Source: Sporomusa sp. KB1 (GTDB taxonomy: Bacteria; Bacillota; Negativicutes; Sporomusales; Sporomusaceae). From it: a stretch of DNA of 64,000 nt. Shown here one piece after another: positions 1 through 8,946 of the stretch. Location of the stretch: the NCBI RefSeq assembly GCF_007830295.1, contig NZ_VLKC01000002.1:4896675-4960674 (forward strand), written 5' to 3'. The position numbers and the translations under genes are program-made. The number at the start of each line of letters is the position of its first letter. Within the stretch, counting starts at the first letter, position 1. The notes below the pieces were generated by a model. It made no database searches. It saw only the letters and a program-made list of their open reading frames with translations, and was not told where the DNA came from.

Positions 1-3000
1 GCCAACAAGACTTTGGCTATTCTCCTTCAGCTTTTCTGCCAGCCCTGCTGCCGCTTCTCCCGGTTCCACCTCAATCAACTGTCCCGTCAGTCTGGGATTT
101 TCCAGCTGCGCTGTTTTCAACAGTCCGGAGAGTCCTGAGAAAAGCCGCTGCTCACCCTGGCTGAAAACGACTATCTGGAGCAACACTTTGTCCTTGGTTT
201 TTTGTTTGAGGATGGTTTGGATTTCTTCAAAGGCTTTTGTGGTATAGGCTTGGAACCGCTTGGCTATGTCTTGCTCCTTTGCTTCTACGGTGAGAAAGCG
301 TACCCCCGTTATTTGCGTTTGGATGCTTTCCCGGATAATATCGCCCGGTTCACAGAGCATAACCAAATGCTGATCATACTCAAGGCCTGCGGCTTGTCCG
401 GCAAGACCTTGTTCTTGCCAGCATGGCCGGAGCATTAACGTCCCGGGAACTGACTGCGATCCTGCCGAACCTAATTCCCCTTCCAGAACCCTTGATGAAA
501 ACCCGGTCATTCGCACACAGATATTTCCTTGCCCGTCACACAGGTCAATATCGAATTTCGGCAGCTTAGCTGTGGCTTTACTAGATTCACTATAGCGAAT
601 CCAAGCCCACATTTTTGCTGTACAATTGCCCAGGATGGCAAGTTCCTGCAGGGCAAAGGGAAGCGGCAGCTTGAGGGAACTTGTATCCTGTATAGTACCA
701 GCACCCAGCAGTAATCCCAGCGACGCCTGCAAGGCCGCATCCAGCAAACTGGGATGCAAAGTGAATTGCTGTTGTGTACCGGCGACTGAAGAAGGCAGGG
801 ACAGCTGCGCCAACACCTGATCTGCGCCCAAATATATTTTCTCAATCCCCTGGTGCCCCGGACCATAGGCGAACCCCATAGCCCGGAAAGTATCATAGCA
901 TTGCAGGGCTGAAAGGGTTGCCTGGCTGCACTGGGCTTGCAACTCTTCAAGGTTTAGGGCTGGAAGCGCTGCCGCCTTGCTCAGCACGGCGCTGCCTTGG
1001 CTGTGTACTACCGGCTCTGCCTGGTTCTCTTCGCTATATATTTCAAAAGATATCAGTCCGTTATCCTCAGGAAAGAGTCCGATATGCACCTGAACCGGCT
1101 GATCCTCCACAGCAATTGGTCGGGCCCAGACTACATTTTTGAGCCGGATTCCGGTCTGTTCCGCTTGCCAATCTCCTGTTGCCTGTTCTACTGCCGCCCG
1201 GGCCATTTCAAGATAGGTCACGGCAGGTAACATCTTCCGGCCCTTCACAATATGATCGGCCAGGAAAAACTCCTGCCCTGTAAAGGTCGAACTAAAGCGT
1301 TGTTCAGAAAAATCCGATGTGTTTTGCTGCAATAACGGATGGCCGGAAGCCAGTGTGCCAAAACCCGTTATTGTACTGGCGGACATTTCAGTGTCGGTGT
1401 CAGATATCCAAAAACGTTCTCTGGCAAACGGATAAGTCGGAAGATTGATTCGATATATTTTCTCATCAGGAAAAATCATCTTCCAATTGAGATTATGTCC
1501 CTTTACATACAATTCAGCCAAAACCCTGAGTTTATTGCCATATTCCTGCTGATCCTGCAAGTCATTTGCTTGCAATTCTTTGATAATCGTCTCACCTAAC
1601 TCTGCAAAGAGAGGTTGTATTTGGTGTTCTTTTTCCATACTACTTTTTGTAAAATATTCTGCCGCTTTTCCTTTTTCCAGAACTTGCTTTAATTCTTCCT
1701 GGAGCTCTTGCACATCCTTTATCACAAAAGCGGACCTTTTCTCAAAATTCTCTCTGCCCAAAAGCAAGGTCGCACTAATATCGATGAGTTTATTTTCTTG
1801 TCTCTTGTCCTCCAGCCAATGCAGCAGGTCTTTTTCTTTCCGCCGCAATGCTGTCTCTGTTTTGGCGGATAAACAAATTAAATAATAAGGAAGTTCAGGA
1901 TTGGGATGCCTGGCAGTAACAGGTGCCTCTTCCAGAACCACATGGGCATTCGTACCGCCAAATCCAAAAGAACTTACGCCTGCTCGCCGGGGAAAATATT
2001 CATTGTTTTTATCTGCTAAGAGAGGCCAATCCGTTAACTGATCTATAAAATAAAACGGGCTGTTTTCACTTACAATGCGGTGATTTAGCCGTTTGAAATT
2101 TTGGAGCCCGGGTAACTGTCGGTATTTCATGGACAATAACACTTTGATTACCCCGGCAATTCCGGCCGCAGCTTCCAAATGACCTATGTTGGTTTTTACA
2201 GACCCCAAACCGCAATAATTTTTCCTTACTGTTTGCCCCTGTTGCGAAGTAAGGCGGGAAAATGCTTGCTGCAATCCTTGAAACTCAATGGGATCTCCTT
2301 TGGGAGTACCAGTTCCGTGAGCCTCAATATAACTGATACTCTCAGGTGAAACCCTTGCTTGTTTATGTGCTGCTGCAATCACATCTGCCTGGGCGTCGGC
2401 ACTAGGATAGGTTAAGGTATGGGTTTTTCCGTTATGATTAACAGCGCTTCCCTTCAAAATGCCATAAATAGAATCCCCATCCGCAATAGCTTGATCTAAA
2501 GGCTTGAGCAAAATCATGCCTGCACCTTCACCGCGTACATAGCCGTCAGCACTTTCATCAAAGGTTTTACACGACCCTGTAGGCGATAACATACCGGTTT
2601 TTGAAAATGAAATATAGCGGGTTGGCGTCAATAATATACTAACTCCCCCTGCCAAGGCCATACTGCACTCTCCTGAGTGCAAAGACTGAACAGCTGTATG
2701 AATGGCGCTAAGAGAACCGGAGCAAGCAGTATCCAGCGCAATACTTGGTCCTTTTAAATTCAAATAATAGGAAATACGATTAGCGATTACTGGCGAGGCA
2801 GTTCCTGTAGAATGATAAGTTTCTATTTTGCGAAATTTTCTTTCTTGCAATTCTTTATAGTCAAAATTAAAAACCCCGATGTAAACACCAACTTTTTCCC
2901 CTGATACCTGAGAAGAGCAAATCCCTGCATCCTCTAAACAATCCCAGGTAAGTTCCAGCATAATCCGTTGCTGGGGATCCATTACTTCGGCTTCCCGGGG

Positions 3001-3312
3001 AGAAAGGTTGAAAAATTCGGCGTCAAAAGCATCCACATCAGCAATAAATCCTCCCCATTTACTAATACTCTTATTTATTTCACTTTGAGGATCTCCCCAA
3101 AAAGCTTTATAATCCCAGCGTTCTTTAGGAATTTCCTGAATACTTGAGCGTCCCTGTTTAAGGTTTTCCCAGAATTGTTCATAATTGTAGGCTCCGGGAA
3201 ACCGGCATGACATACCGATAATGGCTATATCAGTTACCTGTTGTTGATAATACTTGCATTCGTTCCCTTCTTGATACTTTTCATTCTCCGGTTGAAACTT
3301 TTTATCTGACAT
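1..3312 (-). CDS. trans-AT type I polyketide synthase, N-terminal part (KS-DH-start of KR), runs off the left edge
   Basis: This is the first 1104 residues of a modular polyketide synthase. The ATG at 3312 follows a strong GGGAGGAG site, and the stop lies outside the window. After a short leader comes a ketosynthase (about residues 27-450) with Cys197 in DTACSGS, His332 in EAHGTGT and His378 in NIGHLEAAAG, so it should condense. The post-KS linker ends in LPTYPFARERFW. A dehydratase follows, with the HxxxGxxxxP motif (His687) and DxxxQ (Asp858), both intact. The last part looks like the structural half of a ketoreductase. No acyltransferase domain lies between KS and DH, which fits supply in trans by the AT encoded just upstream at 3428-4285. 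The product cannot be predicted from this fragment. Confidence 0.93.
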   Translation of the reverse strand, partial: MSDKKFQPENEKYQEGNECKYYQQQVTDIAIIGMSCRFPGAYNYEQFWENLKQGRSSIQEIPKERWDYKAFWGDPQSEINKSISKWGGFIADVDAFDAEFFNLSPREAEVMDPQQRIMLELTWDCLEDAGICSSQVSGEKVGVYIGVFNFDYKELQERKFRKIETYHSTGTASPVIANRISYYLNLKGPSIALDTACSGSLSAIHTAVQSLHSGECSMALAGGVSILLTPTRYISFSKTGMLSPTGSCKTFDESADGYVRGEGAGMILLKPLDQAIADGDSIYGILKGSAVNHNGKTHTLTYPSADAQADVIAAAHKQARVSPESISYIEAHGTGTPKGDPIEFQGLQQAFSRLTSQQGQTVRKNYCGLGSVKTNIGHLEAAAGIAGVIKVLLSMKYRQLPGLQNFKRLNHRIVSENSPFYFIDQLTDWPLLADKNNEYFPRRAGVSSFGFGGTNAHVVLEEAPVTARHPNPELPYYLICLSAKTETALRRKEKDLLHWLEDKRQENKLIDISATLLLGRENFEKRSAFVIKDVQELQEELKQVLEKGKAAEYFTKSSMEKEHQIQPLFAELGETIIKELQANDLQDQQEYGNKLRVLAELYVKGHNLNWKMIFPDEKIYRINLPTYPFARERFWISDTDTEMSASTITGFGTLASGHPLLQQNTSDFSEQRFSSTFTGQEFFLADHIVKGRKMLPAVTYLEMARAAVEQATGDWQAEQTGIRLKNVVWARPIAVEDQPVQVHIGLFPEDNGLISFEIYSEENQAEPVVHSQGSAVLSKAAALPALNLEELQAQCSQATLSALQCYDTFRAMGFAYGPGHQGIEKIYLGADQVLAQLSLPSSVAGTQQQFTLHPSLLDAALQASLGLLLGAGTIQDTSSLKLPLPFALQELAILGNCTAKMWAWIRYSESSKATAKLPKFDIDLCDGQGNICVRMTGFSSRVLEGELGSAGSQSVPGTLMLRPCWQEQGLAGQAAGLEYDQHLVMLCEPGDIIRESIQTQITGVRFLTVEAKEQDIAKRFQAYTTKAFEEIQTILKQKTKDKVLLQIVVFSQGEQRLFSGLSGLLKTAQLENPRLTGQLIEVEPGEAAAGLAEKLKENSQSLVG

Positions 3313-3427
3313 AACTTTGACTCCTCCCTTAATAAATTAGTAGTTTCTCGGAAACTTGAGATGTTATATGTATCAAGGAAATTAACGTAGGTCTTTTTTT
3401 ATTTCCTGCTGCAAGTCATACGTTTTT

Positions 3428-4285
3428 TTATAAACCAGATTCCCTTTTTATTCGTTGGACTAAACCAGTTAAAACTCTGGCTGGTCCGATTTCCTCAAAT
3501 TCCATTTCCCCAAGGATCAGTAGATTCTTAATGCTTTCATTCCATTTGACTGGACTTGTAAGCTGCTCAATTAAGGTCTGTTTAATAGCTGATTGTTTAT
3601 ATGGCCGGGCGTGAACATTCGAAATTACTGTAATCGCCAATTCGGAAAACTTAAAGTTATCCAGGAAAACGGCAAACTTATTTTTAGCTTCTGTCATATA
3701 CCGGGAATGAAAAGCTCCGCTTGTTTTTAAAGGAATGAACATCTGGACTGCCTTGATTTTCTCAAAAACTACCCTCGCTTGATCGATATCAGTTTTTAAA
3801 CCTGAAATTACGATTTGCGATGGTGAGTTATAATTGGCAATTTCGATATTTTGCAAGTGATTCTGTTGTAAAACAGCTGTTATTTGTTCTTCATCCAGCC
3901 CGATAACTGCGGCCATGCCTCCCCCTGTAGCCTGGCTCATGAGTTCCCCTCTTTTTTTTACCACTCTTAATCCAGTTTCAAAATCAAACGCTCCTGCCGC
4001 AAATAATGCATTGTATTCTCCCAAACTGTGACCTGCTACAAAATCAGGTTTCTTCCCTGTTTCTTTGATTTTTTGCAGATAACTTAGCGCATTGACTATG
4101 TATAAAGCTGGCTGCGTATATTGGGTCTGACTTAATTTTGCTTGTGGGTCTTCCAGACAAAGTTCTTTAATGGAATAGCCTAAAACTGCATCTGCCTGCA
4201 TCGTTAATTGTTTAAACTCTTCAAAAAGTGTCCCACCCATTTCTTTTGTCTGTGAACCCTGACCGGGAAAAATATAGGTAATCAT
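3428..4285 (-). CDS. free-standing malonyl-CoA acyltransferase of a trans-AT polyketide cluster
   Basis: This 285-residue FabD/PksC-type acyltransferase loads malonyl units on acyl carrier proteins. It shows GQGSQ at the N terminus, the nucleophile Ser87 in GHSLGE, Arg112, and His193 in GAFHSR, a malonyl-type motif. There is no fused enoylreductase. The ATG at 4285 has an AGGA site. It is the first gene of the cluster and is followed by the PKS after 115 bp, so it is probably the dedicated trans-AT rather than housekeeping FabD. No fabH, acpP or fabG is adjacent, which supports that reading. Confidence 0.9.
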   Translation of the reverse strand: MITYIFPGQGSQTKEMGGTLFEEFKQLTMQADAVLGYSIKELCLEDPQAKLSQTQYTQPALYIVNALSYLQKIKETGKKPDFVAGHSLGEYNALFAAGAFDFETGLRVVKKRGELMSQATGGGMAAVIGLDEEQITAVLQQNHLQNIEIANYNSPSQIVISGLKTDIDQARVVFEKIKAVQMFIPLKTSGAFHSRYMTEAKNKFAVFLDNFKFSELAITVISNVHARPYKQSAIKQTLIEQLTSPVKWNESIKNLLILGEMEFEEIGPARVLTGLVQRIKRESGL

Positions 4286-4493
4286 GTCTTCCTATCCCCC
4301 TTTTTATTAATAGTCAGTGTACTAACATACATCGTTATTAAGTTGTTAATTATTAGTTATTTATTTACATTTATATCAAATATTTGATTTTATTTCCATA
4401 AAGTTTGTCTTAAAAGGCACTATGCTTGTTTATAAAGTTGAGCAGACCGAATGAAACAGCAGCGCATTGAATAGCTTAAGCAGTATATTTTAC

Positions 4494-4548
4494 AGACAAA
4501 AAAGGGGCAAGAATGCAAAACATGTCGCAACATGCTGCATTCCTGCCC
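4494..4548 (-). terminator. intrinsic terminator of the LytTR two-component operon
   Basis: The inverted repeat pairs GGGCA(A)GAATGCA with TGCATTC(C)TGCCC. On the minus strand it is followed by CCTTTTTTG. It sits just after the response regulator stop at 4577 and separates that operon from the polyketide genes. Confidence 0.75.
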
Positions 4549-4576
4549 AATTTATGGCCAAGCCTTCTAACTATAC

Positions 4577-5326
4577 TTAAATGCAATATCGATTTTGAAA
4601 CTCTTTCGCACATTCCAAGGTCATTAGTGCGGTTTCTTTCGTGTTGGCCAACTTAACAAGATAGGATTTATTACCCCAGGGAGAAAGTTCTCTCACCATC
4701 TTTGGATTAATGATAAAACTCTTGTGACAACGGAAAAAATGGTATCTTCCCAATTGTTCTGTCAGATCCTGTAAAGATTCATAGGTCTGCAAAACAATAT
4801 CTCCTACTGCATAAATCATTGTTTTACGATTGCTGCGGGTAATTAACACGATATCGGAAATATTTATAAACGTGCTTTTGTCATTGGAGACTATCTTAAG
4901 TTTAATAGGCTCTCCTTTATCTAACGGACTTTCCAGTCTCAGCAAATCGTTTCCGTCTCTAACTGTCTTCAATTCTTTAATTCGTTGTATCGTGTGCTCA
5001 ATGCGTTCCCTATTAAAAGGCTTAAGTAAGTAGTCAAAGGCATATACTTCAAAAGCCTCATGAGTATAGCAATTATATCCGGTAGCAAACACCAGAAAAA
5101 CATTGACGTTAAGTTCAAAAATTTTCCTGGATGCTTCCAGCCCGCTCATTTCCGGCATATCAATGTCCAACAATACCACTTCCGGCTCTAGCTTTTCCAC
5201 CATTTCTACCAGTTGCTGCCCATTCTCCGCTTCGCCGATAATACTGACCCCGGGAATCTCCATCAGGATATGTTTTAAAACCCGTCGCATTATGGAATCA
5301 TCCTCAGCAATGATAACTTTTAACAT
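4577..5326 (-). CDS. LytTR-family response regulator
   Basis: This 249-residue response regulator has an N-terminal receiver domain (residues 1-120) with acidic residues at positions 9-10, phosphoacceptor Asp54 in VLLDIDMP and a Lys in LLKPF. A LytTR DNA-binding domain follows (about 140-245), with the typical HKSFIIN segment. It is the partner of the sensor kinase encoded 58 bp upstream (5385-6563). LytTR regulators bind direct repeats upstream of target genes. The targets here are unknown. The adjacent polyketide operon or the distant lrgAB are candidates by position or family only. Confidence 0.9.
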   Translation of the reverse strand: MLKVIIAEDDSIMRRVLKHILMEIPGVSIIGEAENGQQLVEMVEKLEPEVVLLDIDMPEMSGLEASRKIFELNVNVFLVFATGYNCYTHEAFEVYAFDYLLKPFNRERIEHTIQRIKELKTVRDGNDLLRLESPLDKGEPIKLKIVSNDKSTFINISDIVLITRSNRKTMIYAVGDIVLQTYESLQDLTEQLGRYHFFRCHKSFIINPKMVRELSPWGNKSYLVKLANTKETALMTLECAKEFQNRYCI

Positions 5327-5384
5327 GTAATATATTTACCTTTCCCATTAGTAATACTATAAGAACATCTCTTAACCCTGCCAT

Positions 5385-6563
5385 TCATAACTCGCTTCCT
5401 TTAGGTATTAACCCTTGCAGCTGCTTTCTGCCCTCCGGTATTATCACCTTGAAGCAAACACCATTGCAATCACTGTTCACCCTAATATCACCATTATATT
5501 TATGTACTAACTTTTGCGTGCTGTATAGTCCCATACCCCTCCCCTCCCCTTTGGTAGAAAATCCTGGTGCAAAAATCTTGTCCACAACATTACTCGGAAT
5601 ATTCGGCCCAGGGTTTTTCACTTCCAAAATATAACCTGCCAACTCTTGCCTGATACTGACCGTTACCTTACGTTCTGGCACTGGCTGATCGTTTACTGCG
5701 TCTAGAGCATTGTCAATGAGATTTCCTAAAATAAAGTTAATATCCCGGGTTTGTTGGGAAAACTGCTGAAAACTGGTTTCCACTGTAATCTGCAGGTCAA
5801 TTTTACGGGCTTCGGCCAGACCAGTCTTGGTATAGAGCAGGGCAGTAACCCCTAGATTGCCGGTTTTTATCAATTCGGCCGTAGCTGCCACTTCGCCTAC
5901 ACTTTTTTTTATGTATTCCCTGGCCTCTTGAAACTCCTGTATTTCTAATAAGCCGTAAATTACCTGCAGTTCGTGAGTAAAGTCATGGCGCTGTATGCGC
6001 ATGGTATACAACAATTCTTCTACCTGGCGAAAGGTATCAAGCTGTGCCTTGAGTTCAATTTCCCGGCTCATGAATTCTGTCAGTTCTTTGACTATAATTA
6101 TAGTGATAATGGGTAAAACTGCAGTACCTATATAAAATAACAGTTGAATATCTTCACGTAGATGTTCTTGCATTACCGAATGATATTGATAACCCATGTG
6201 TAAAATTATTACTGTTTGGGTGAATAATAATCCCGTTAATCGAAAAAAAATCATCCGGCTTTCCGGTGGACAGTGCTCTATTATCCATATATTATAGCGG
6301 TAAATCAAAAAAACGAGCAGTATATTAATCGCTAATTGCAAGGGAAATGCCAGCAACTGCACTGCTGTATGCACACCAAACGGCAGTGTAACCATTTTAG
6401 CCACTAGTAAGAAAAAAATGGCAAACAACGTCTGGATACAACCCATCTGCAGGATTTGGCGAAAACTGGGTCTACCTCCGACCATGGACAGACTCAACCA
6501 GGCTACGACCATGGCTTCTGGAAAAGAAAATAAGACAAGCGTTATCGCGTTAAGCTCTGGCAT
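5385..6563 (-). CDS. membrane sensor histidine kinase with SpoOB-type/GHKL core
   Basis: This 392-residue sensor has about five hydrophobic membrane segments in residues 1-160, then a short coiled linker. The phosphoacceptor is His193 in QRHDFTHE, a SpoOB-alpha-like dimerisation helix as in the CitA/AgrC group. The HATPase domain has an N box (NLIDNALDAV) and a G box (GRGMGLYS). There is no recognisable extracellular sensor domain, so the signal is probably membrane-borne or sensed by the helices. The ATG at 6563 has a G-rich ribosome site. It is cotranscribed with the LytTR regulator. Confidence 0.88.
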   Translation of the reverse strand: MPELNAITLVLFSFPEAMVVAWLSLSMVGGRPSFRQILQMGCIQTLFAIFFLLVAKMVTLPFGVHTAVQLLAFPLQLAINILLVFLIYRYNIWIIEHCPPESRMIFFRLTGLLFTQTVIILHMGYQYHSVMQEHLREDIQLLFYIGTAVLPIITIIIVKELTEFMSREIELKAQLDTFRQVEELLYTMRIQRHDFTHELQVIYGLLEIQEFQEAREYIKKSVGEVAATAELIKTGNLGVTALLYTKTGLAEARKIDLQITVETSFQQFSQQTRDINFILGNLIDNALDAVNDQPVPERKVTVSIRQELAGYILEVKNPGPNIPSNVVDKIFAPGFSTKGEGRGMGLYSTQKLVHKYNGDIRVNSDCNGVCFKVIIPEGRKQLQGLIPKGSEL

Positions 6564-6770
6564 TTTATTCTGCCCCCCTCTATACTCTCTGTTCCTCTAT
6601 CAAAAACATTATATATTACATTAATTCTTGTATAATATTACTATATTTACCATAAATTATTAAATTCCTGCCGCATTTACATAATTTAACAGGAATTTTA
6701 AACTGTTTTTACATTACTAGTGATATGGTTTTACACATCCACCTATAATAACGGCTTATTTATCTTAGTC

Positions 6771-6870
6771 CGCGAGTCAAGACTCCCGCCTCTACAGGCG
6801 GCGTTAATTCAGGTGGAGTAGACTCTCCACCTGAATCCCCAATGTTTCGCTATGCTGAAACGAGTTTACT
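6771..6870. repeat. three-hairpin repeat element, copy 1
   Basis: This is a roughly 100-nt element with three consecutive stem-loops: CCGCC...GGCGG, TTCAGGTGGA...TCCACCTGAA, and GTTTC...GAAAC. It matches a second copy at 55723-55824 in the same orientation. Base changes in the second stem are compensatory (A-T pairs here, G-C pairs in the other copy). It lies 3' of a minus-strand gene, beyond that gene's terminator. It could be a structured RNA or a non-autonomous IS200/IS605-like (PATE) remnant. No transposase is nearby. Confidence 0.8.
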
Positions 6871-6891
6871 TTTACTGTCTATATAACAGAC

Positions 6892-6931
6892 AAATGCCTT
6901 ACAGTTCGGAGCTTTGAACTGTAAGGCATTT
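6892..6931. terminator. bidirectional intrinsic terminator
   Basis: A perfect 16-bp inverted repeat (AAATGCCTTACAGTTC and its complement) with an 8-nt loop, A-rich on one side and T-rich on the other. It lies 42 bp past the stop of the small gene 6973-7239 on the minus strand. Confidence 0.85.
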
Positions 6932-6972
6932 ATTTAGTCTAAGTGCTAAATTACAATTATTATTCATCATTG

Positions 6973-7239
6973 TTACCCTAAGATTTTCTTTGCCAATTTA
7001 TTTCTGGCCGGATATTGCTGGTATAGCCTGCTGGATTTAGCAGTAAGCTCCCGTCTACATTCTACTGATTTGTTCAACTCTGCTAAAGCGATATCCAAGG
7101 CCTCACCTTTTTCATAAATCTCCTGTTCGCGCCACTGAGTCATTTGTTTTCGGTTTCTAGCCTCACGATATTCCTTGGCTAATCTAATAACACCCCATAG
7201 ACGCTCAATTTCGTTTTGCATCTTTAATGGATCAGTCAT
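6973..7239 (-). CDS. small helical protein of unknown function
   Basis: This 88-residue protein is highly charged and predicted mostly helical. I chose the ATG at 7239 because AAGGAG lies 8 nt upstream; a longer reading with an earlier start has no such site. The segment around EKGEALDIALAEL faintly resembles the core of Spo0E-like aspartyl-phosphate phosphatases, but the protein is longer and lacks a clear SQxLD motif, so I do not assign it. It is monocistronic, with a terminator behind it. Confidence 0.65.
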   Translation of the reverse strand: MTDPLKMQNEIERLWGVIRLAKEYREARNRKQMTQWREQEIYEKGEALDIALAELNKSVECRRELTAKSSRLYQQYPARNKLAKKILG

Positions 7240-7376
7240 ATCCAATACTCCTTTTGCTCTTCCAGGTACCCACAACCTACACAAGCACCGATGATAAGAT
7301 TATTTGGCAATTAGTCATTCCAGTCACATTAACTCAACTGGCGCCAGTTTAAGCCAATGACCATATAGTACGAGTG

Positions 7377-7415
7377 AAGGGGCCTACTCTTGCAGTAAGC
7401 CCGTCGCGCCCCTTC
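7377..7415 (-). terminator. possible terminator after butanediol dehydrogenase
   Basis: Outer stem GAAGGGGC/GCCCCTTC encloses a smaller imperfect stem. It is placed 13 bp after the stop of the gene at 7428-8483. There is no long T-tract, so the call is tentative. Confidence 0.45.
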
Positions 7416-7427
7416 ATCCTTGTCGAT

Positions 7428-8483
7428 TTAGTACGGTCTTACTATAATCTTGATATTCTCTTCTTTCCGGTTTACCAGTTCCTCAAAACCTTTTTCAATA
7501 ATATCGTCAATACTAATCTTACCGGTAATCATTGGTTCAACGTTTATCCTGCCATCCGACATAAGCTGGATAGCCGGTGCAAATTCGCCATAGTACGCCA
7601 AACAGCCTTTTACATCTCTTTCGGTGAAAGACAACGCATTAAAATTCAGAGAAGTTTCTTTTTCATAAATACCTACAATAACTACCTTACCTGCAGAGCG
7701 TGCGCATTCAATGGCTGTAGGGGTTGCTTTGTCACTACCCACACAGTCTAGCACAACATCGGCGCCGCCATGGGTAAGTTCCTTGATTCTAGCCACTACA
7801 TCAATTTTCGAAGGATCCAAAACTTCATTGGCGCCCACCTGTAGAGCAAGCTCCTTCCGGGCTTTAGCCATTTCAATACAGTAAATTTGGCTGGCACCAG
7901 CGGCCTTTGCGGCCATAATAGCACCCATGCCGATAGTCCCTGCACCGACAACAACTACGGTGTCGCCAATAATCACTGGCGCCCGGCGCACAGCATGAAT
8001 GGATACAGCCAGCGGTTCAACTACAGCGGCCGTTTCATAGGACATTTCATTCGGAATTTTATACATTGTATACGCAGGTACATTTACATACTCGGCAAAA
8101 GCACCATCAGTCATTAACCCGGTAAAAGCCAGTTTCTCGCATAGGCTATACCGATTCTCTTTGCAGCGCGGGCATTCCCAGCATACTTGACAGGCATCAG
8201 GAGCAACCCGGTCACCGACTTTAACATTCGTAACGCCAGGACCTACCTCTACTACTTGCCCGGAAAATTCATGACCAAGAATTATCGGTGCTGTATCTCC
8301 AGTCAGGGCATGCGGTTTATCTACAGGAATGAAAATTGGACCAGCCAAATATTCGTGTAGATCTGAGCCGCAAATCCCACACCACTCTACTTTAACCTTT
8401 ACCCAACCTTCTTTAGGGCTTGGCGGCTCCGGAACATCCATAACCCGAACATCCTTTTTACCATACCATACTGCTGCTTTCAT
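7428..8483 (-). CDS. bdhA: zinc-dependent (R,R)-butanediol dehydrogenase / acetoin reductase
   Basis: This 351-residue medium-chain dehydrogenase interconverts 2,3-butanediol and acetoin with NAD(H). Catalytic zinc residues are visible: Cys35 in CGICGSD, and His71-Glu72 in GHEFSG. The structural zinc lobe has Cys101, 104, 107 and 115. The Rossmann motif is GAGTIG, and an acidic residue follows beta-2 (CIEM), favouring NAD. The CGICGSDLHEY segment is typical of BDH rather than sorbitol or threonine dehydrogenase, though related polyol substrates remain possible. A sigma-54 promoter (8657-8674) and a TGTAG/CTACA cluster (8740-8830) lie upstream, tying it to the acetoin operon. Its job would be to feed acetoin to AcoAB-C or to reverse that step. 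Confidence 0.88.
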   Translation of the reverse strand: MKAAVWYGKKDVRVMDVPEPPSPKEGWVKVKVEWCGICGSDLHEYLAGPIFIPVDKPHALTGDTAPIILGHEFSGQVVEVGPGVTNVKVGDRVAPDACQVCWECPRCKENRYSLCEKLAFTGLMTDGAFAEYVNVPAYTMYKIPNEMSYETAAVVEPLAVSIHAVRRAPVIIGDTVVVVGAGTIGMGAIMAAKAAGASQIYCIEMAKARKELALQVGANEVLDPSKIDVVARIKELTHGGADVVLDCVGSDKATPTAIECARSAGKVVIVGIYEKETSLNFNALSFTERDVKGCLAYYGEFAPAIQLMSDGRINVEPMITGKISIDDIIEKGFEELVNRKEENIKIIVRPY

Positions 8484-8656
8484 CGAAAAGATCCCCCTTT
8501 TATATGTTGGTTTTAAAAATATATCCTAAATGTAAAACACTTTCCTCCTTCCCCTTTTCTGCTTTGGCATCGCCTATATCTTATGAACAATACCCAAAGT
8601 CGCAATATTACAAATTTTATTTTCATGAATAAGCGCTAGCATCACACCCCTATTTA

Positions 8657-8674
8657 TTGCAAAAAACATGCCAA
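8657..8674 (-). promoter_or_regulatory. sigma-54 (-24/-12) promoter of butanediol dehydrogenase
   Basis: Minus-strand TTGGCATGTTTTTTGCAA has GG and GC separated by exactly 10 nt. It lies about 175 bp upstream of the ATG at 8483. It matches the other four promoters of this set in having TGGCAT. Confidence 0.85.
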
Positions 8675-8739
8675 CATTTTGAATTATTGTACAATTTAAA
8701 TAAGTCTGCGGAATGGAAGCATTTTGTTTATATTAGAAA

Positions 8740-8830
8740 GTAGCGCTACAACCCGGCTTGTAGCGAAGTGTTTCGATAATTTGCAAAGTGTATTCTTGCA
8801 ACTACATAACCCATACTACACATTGCAACA
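8740..8830. promoter_or_regulatory. activator binding region (TGTAG/CTACA half-sites) upstream of butanediol dehydrogenase
   Basis: Half-sites TGTAG at 8759 and CTACA at 8746, 8802 and 8816 occur, with degenerate partners TGTTT (8769), TGTAT (8789) and CAACA (8826). TGTAG-N5-TGTTT and CTACA-N5-CAACA repeat the 10-bp phasing seen in the aco and thiC regions. It is the most degenerate of the four clusters. Binding by AcoR is inferred. Confidence 0.65.
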
Positions 8831-8893
8831 TTTCGTCCAAAAACCAACAACAATTGCGCATTAACAGCTTAGCCAGCACTTAAAGCGGAAACG

Positions 8894-8930
8894 AAAAAGG
8901 TCTACCGTCTTACTCACGGTAGACCTTTTT
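8894..8930 (-). terminator. intrinsic terminator of the SLH porin gene
   Basis: AAAAAGGTCTACCG pairs with CGGTAGACCTTTTT around a short loop. It lies 17 bp past the porin stop and could act in both directions. Confidence 0.88.
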
Positions 8931-8946
8931 GTCCAGAGTTCTAGTT

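Noticed and set aside
507-950. Minus-strand reading frame of 147 codons in the polyketide region
   Set aside because: It lies inside the much longer polyketide synthase frame on the same strand and has no family resemblance.
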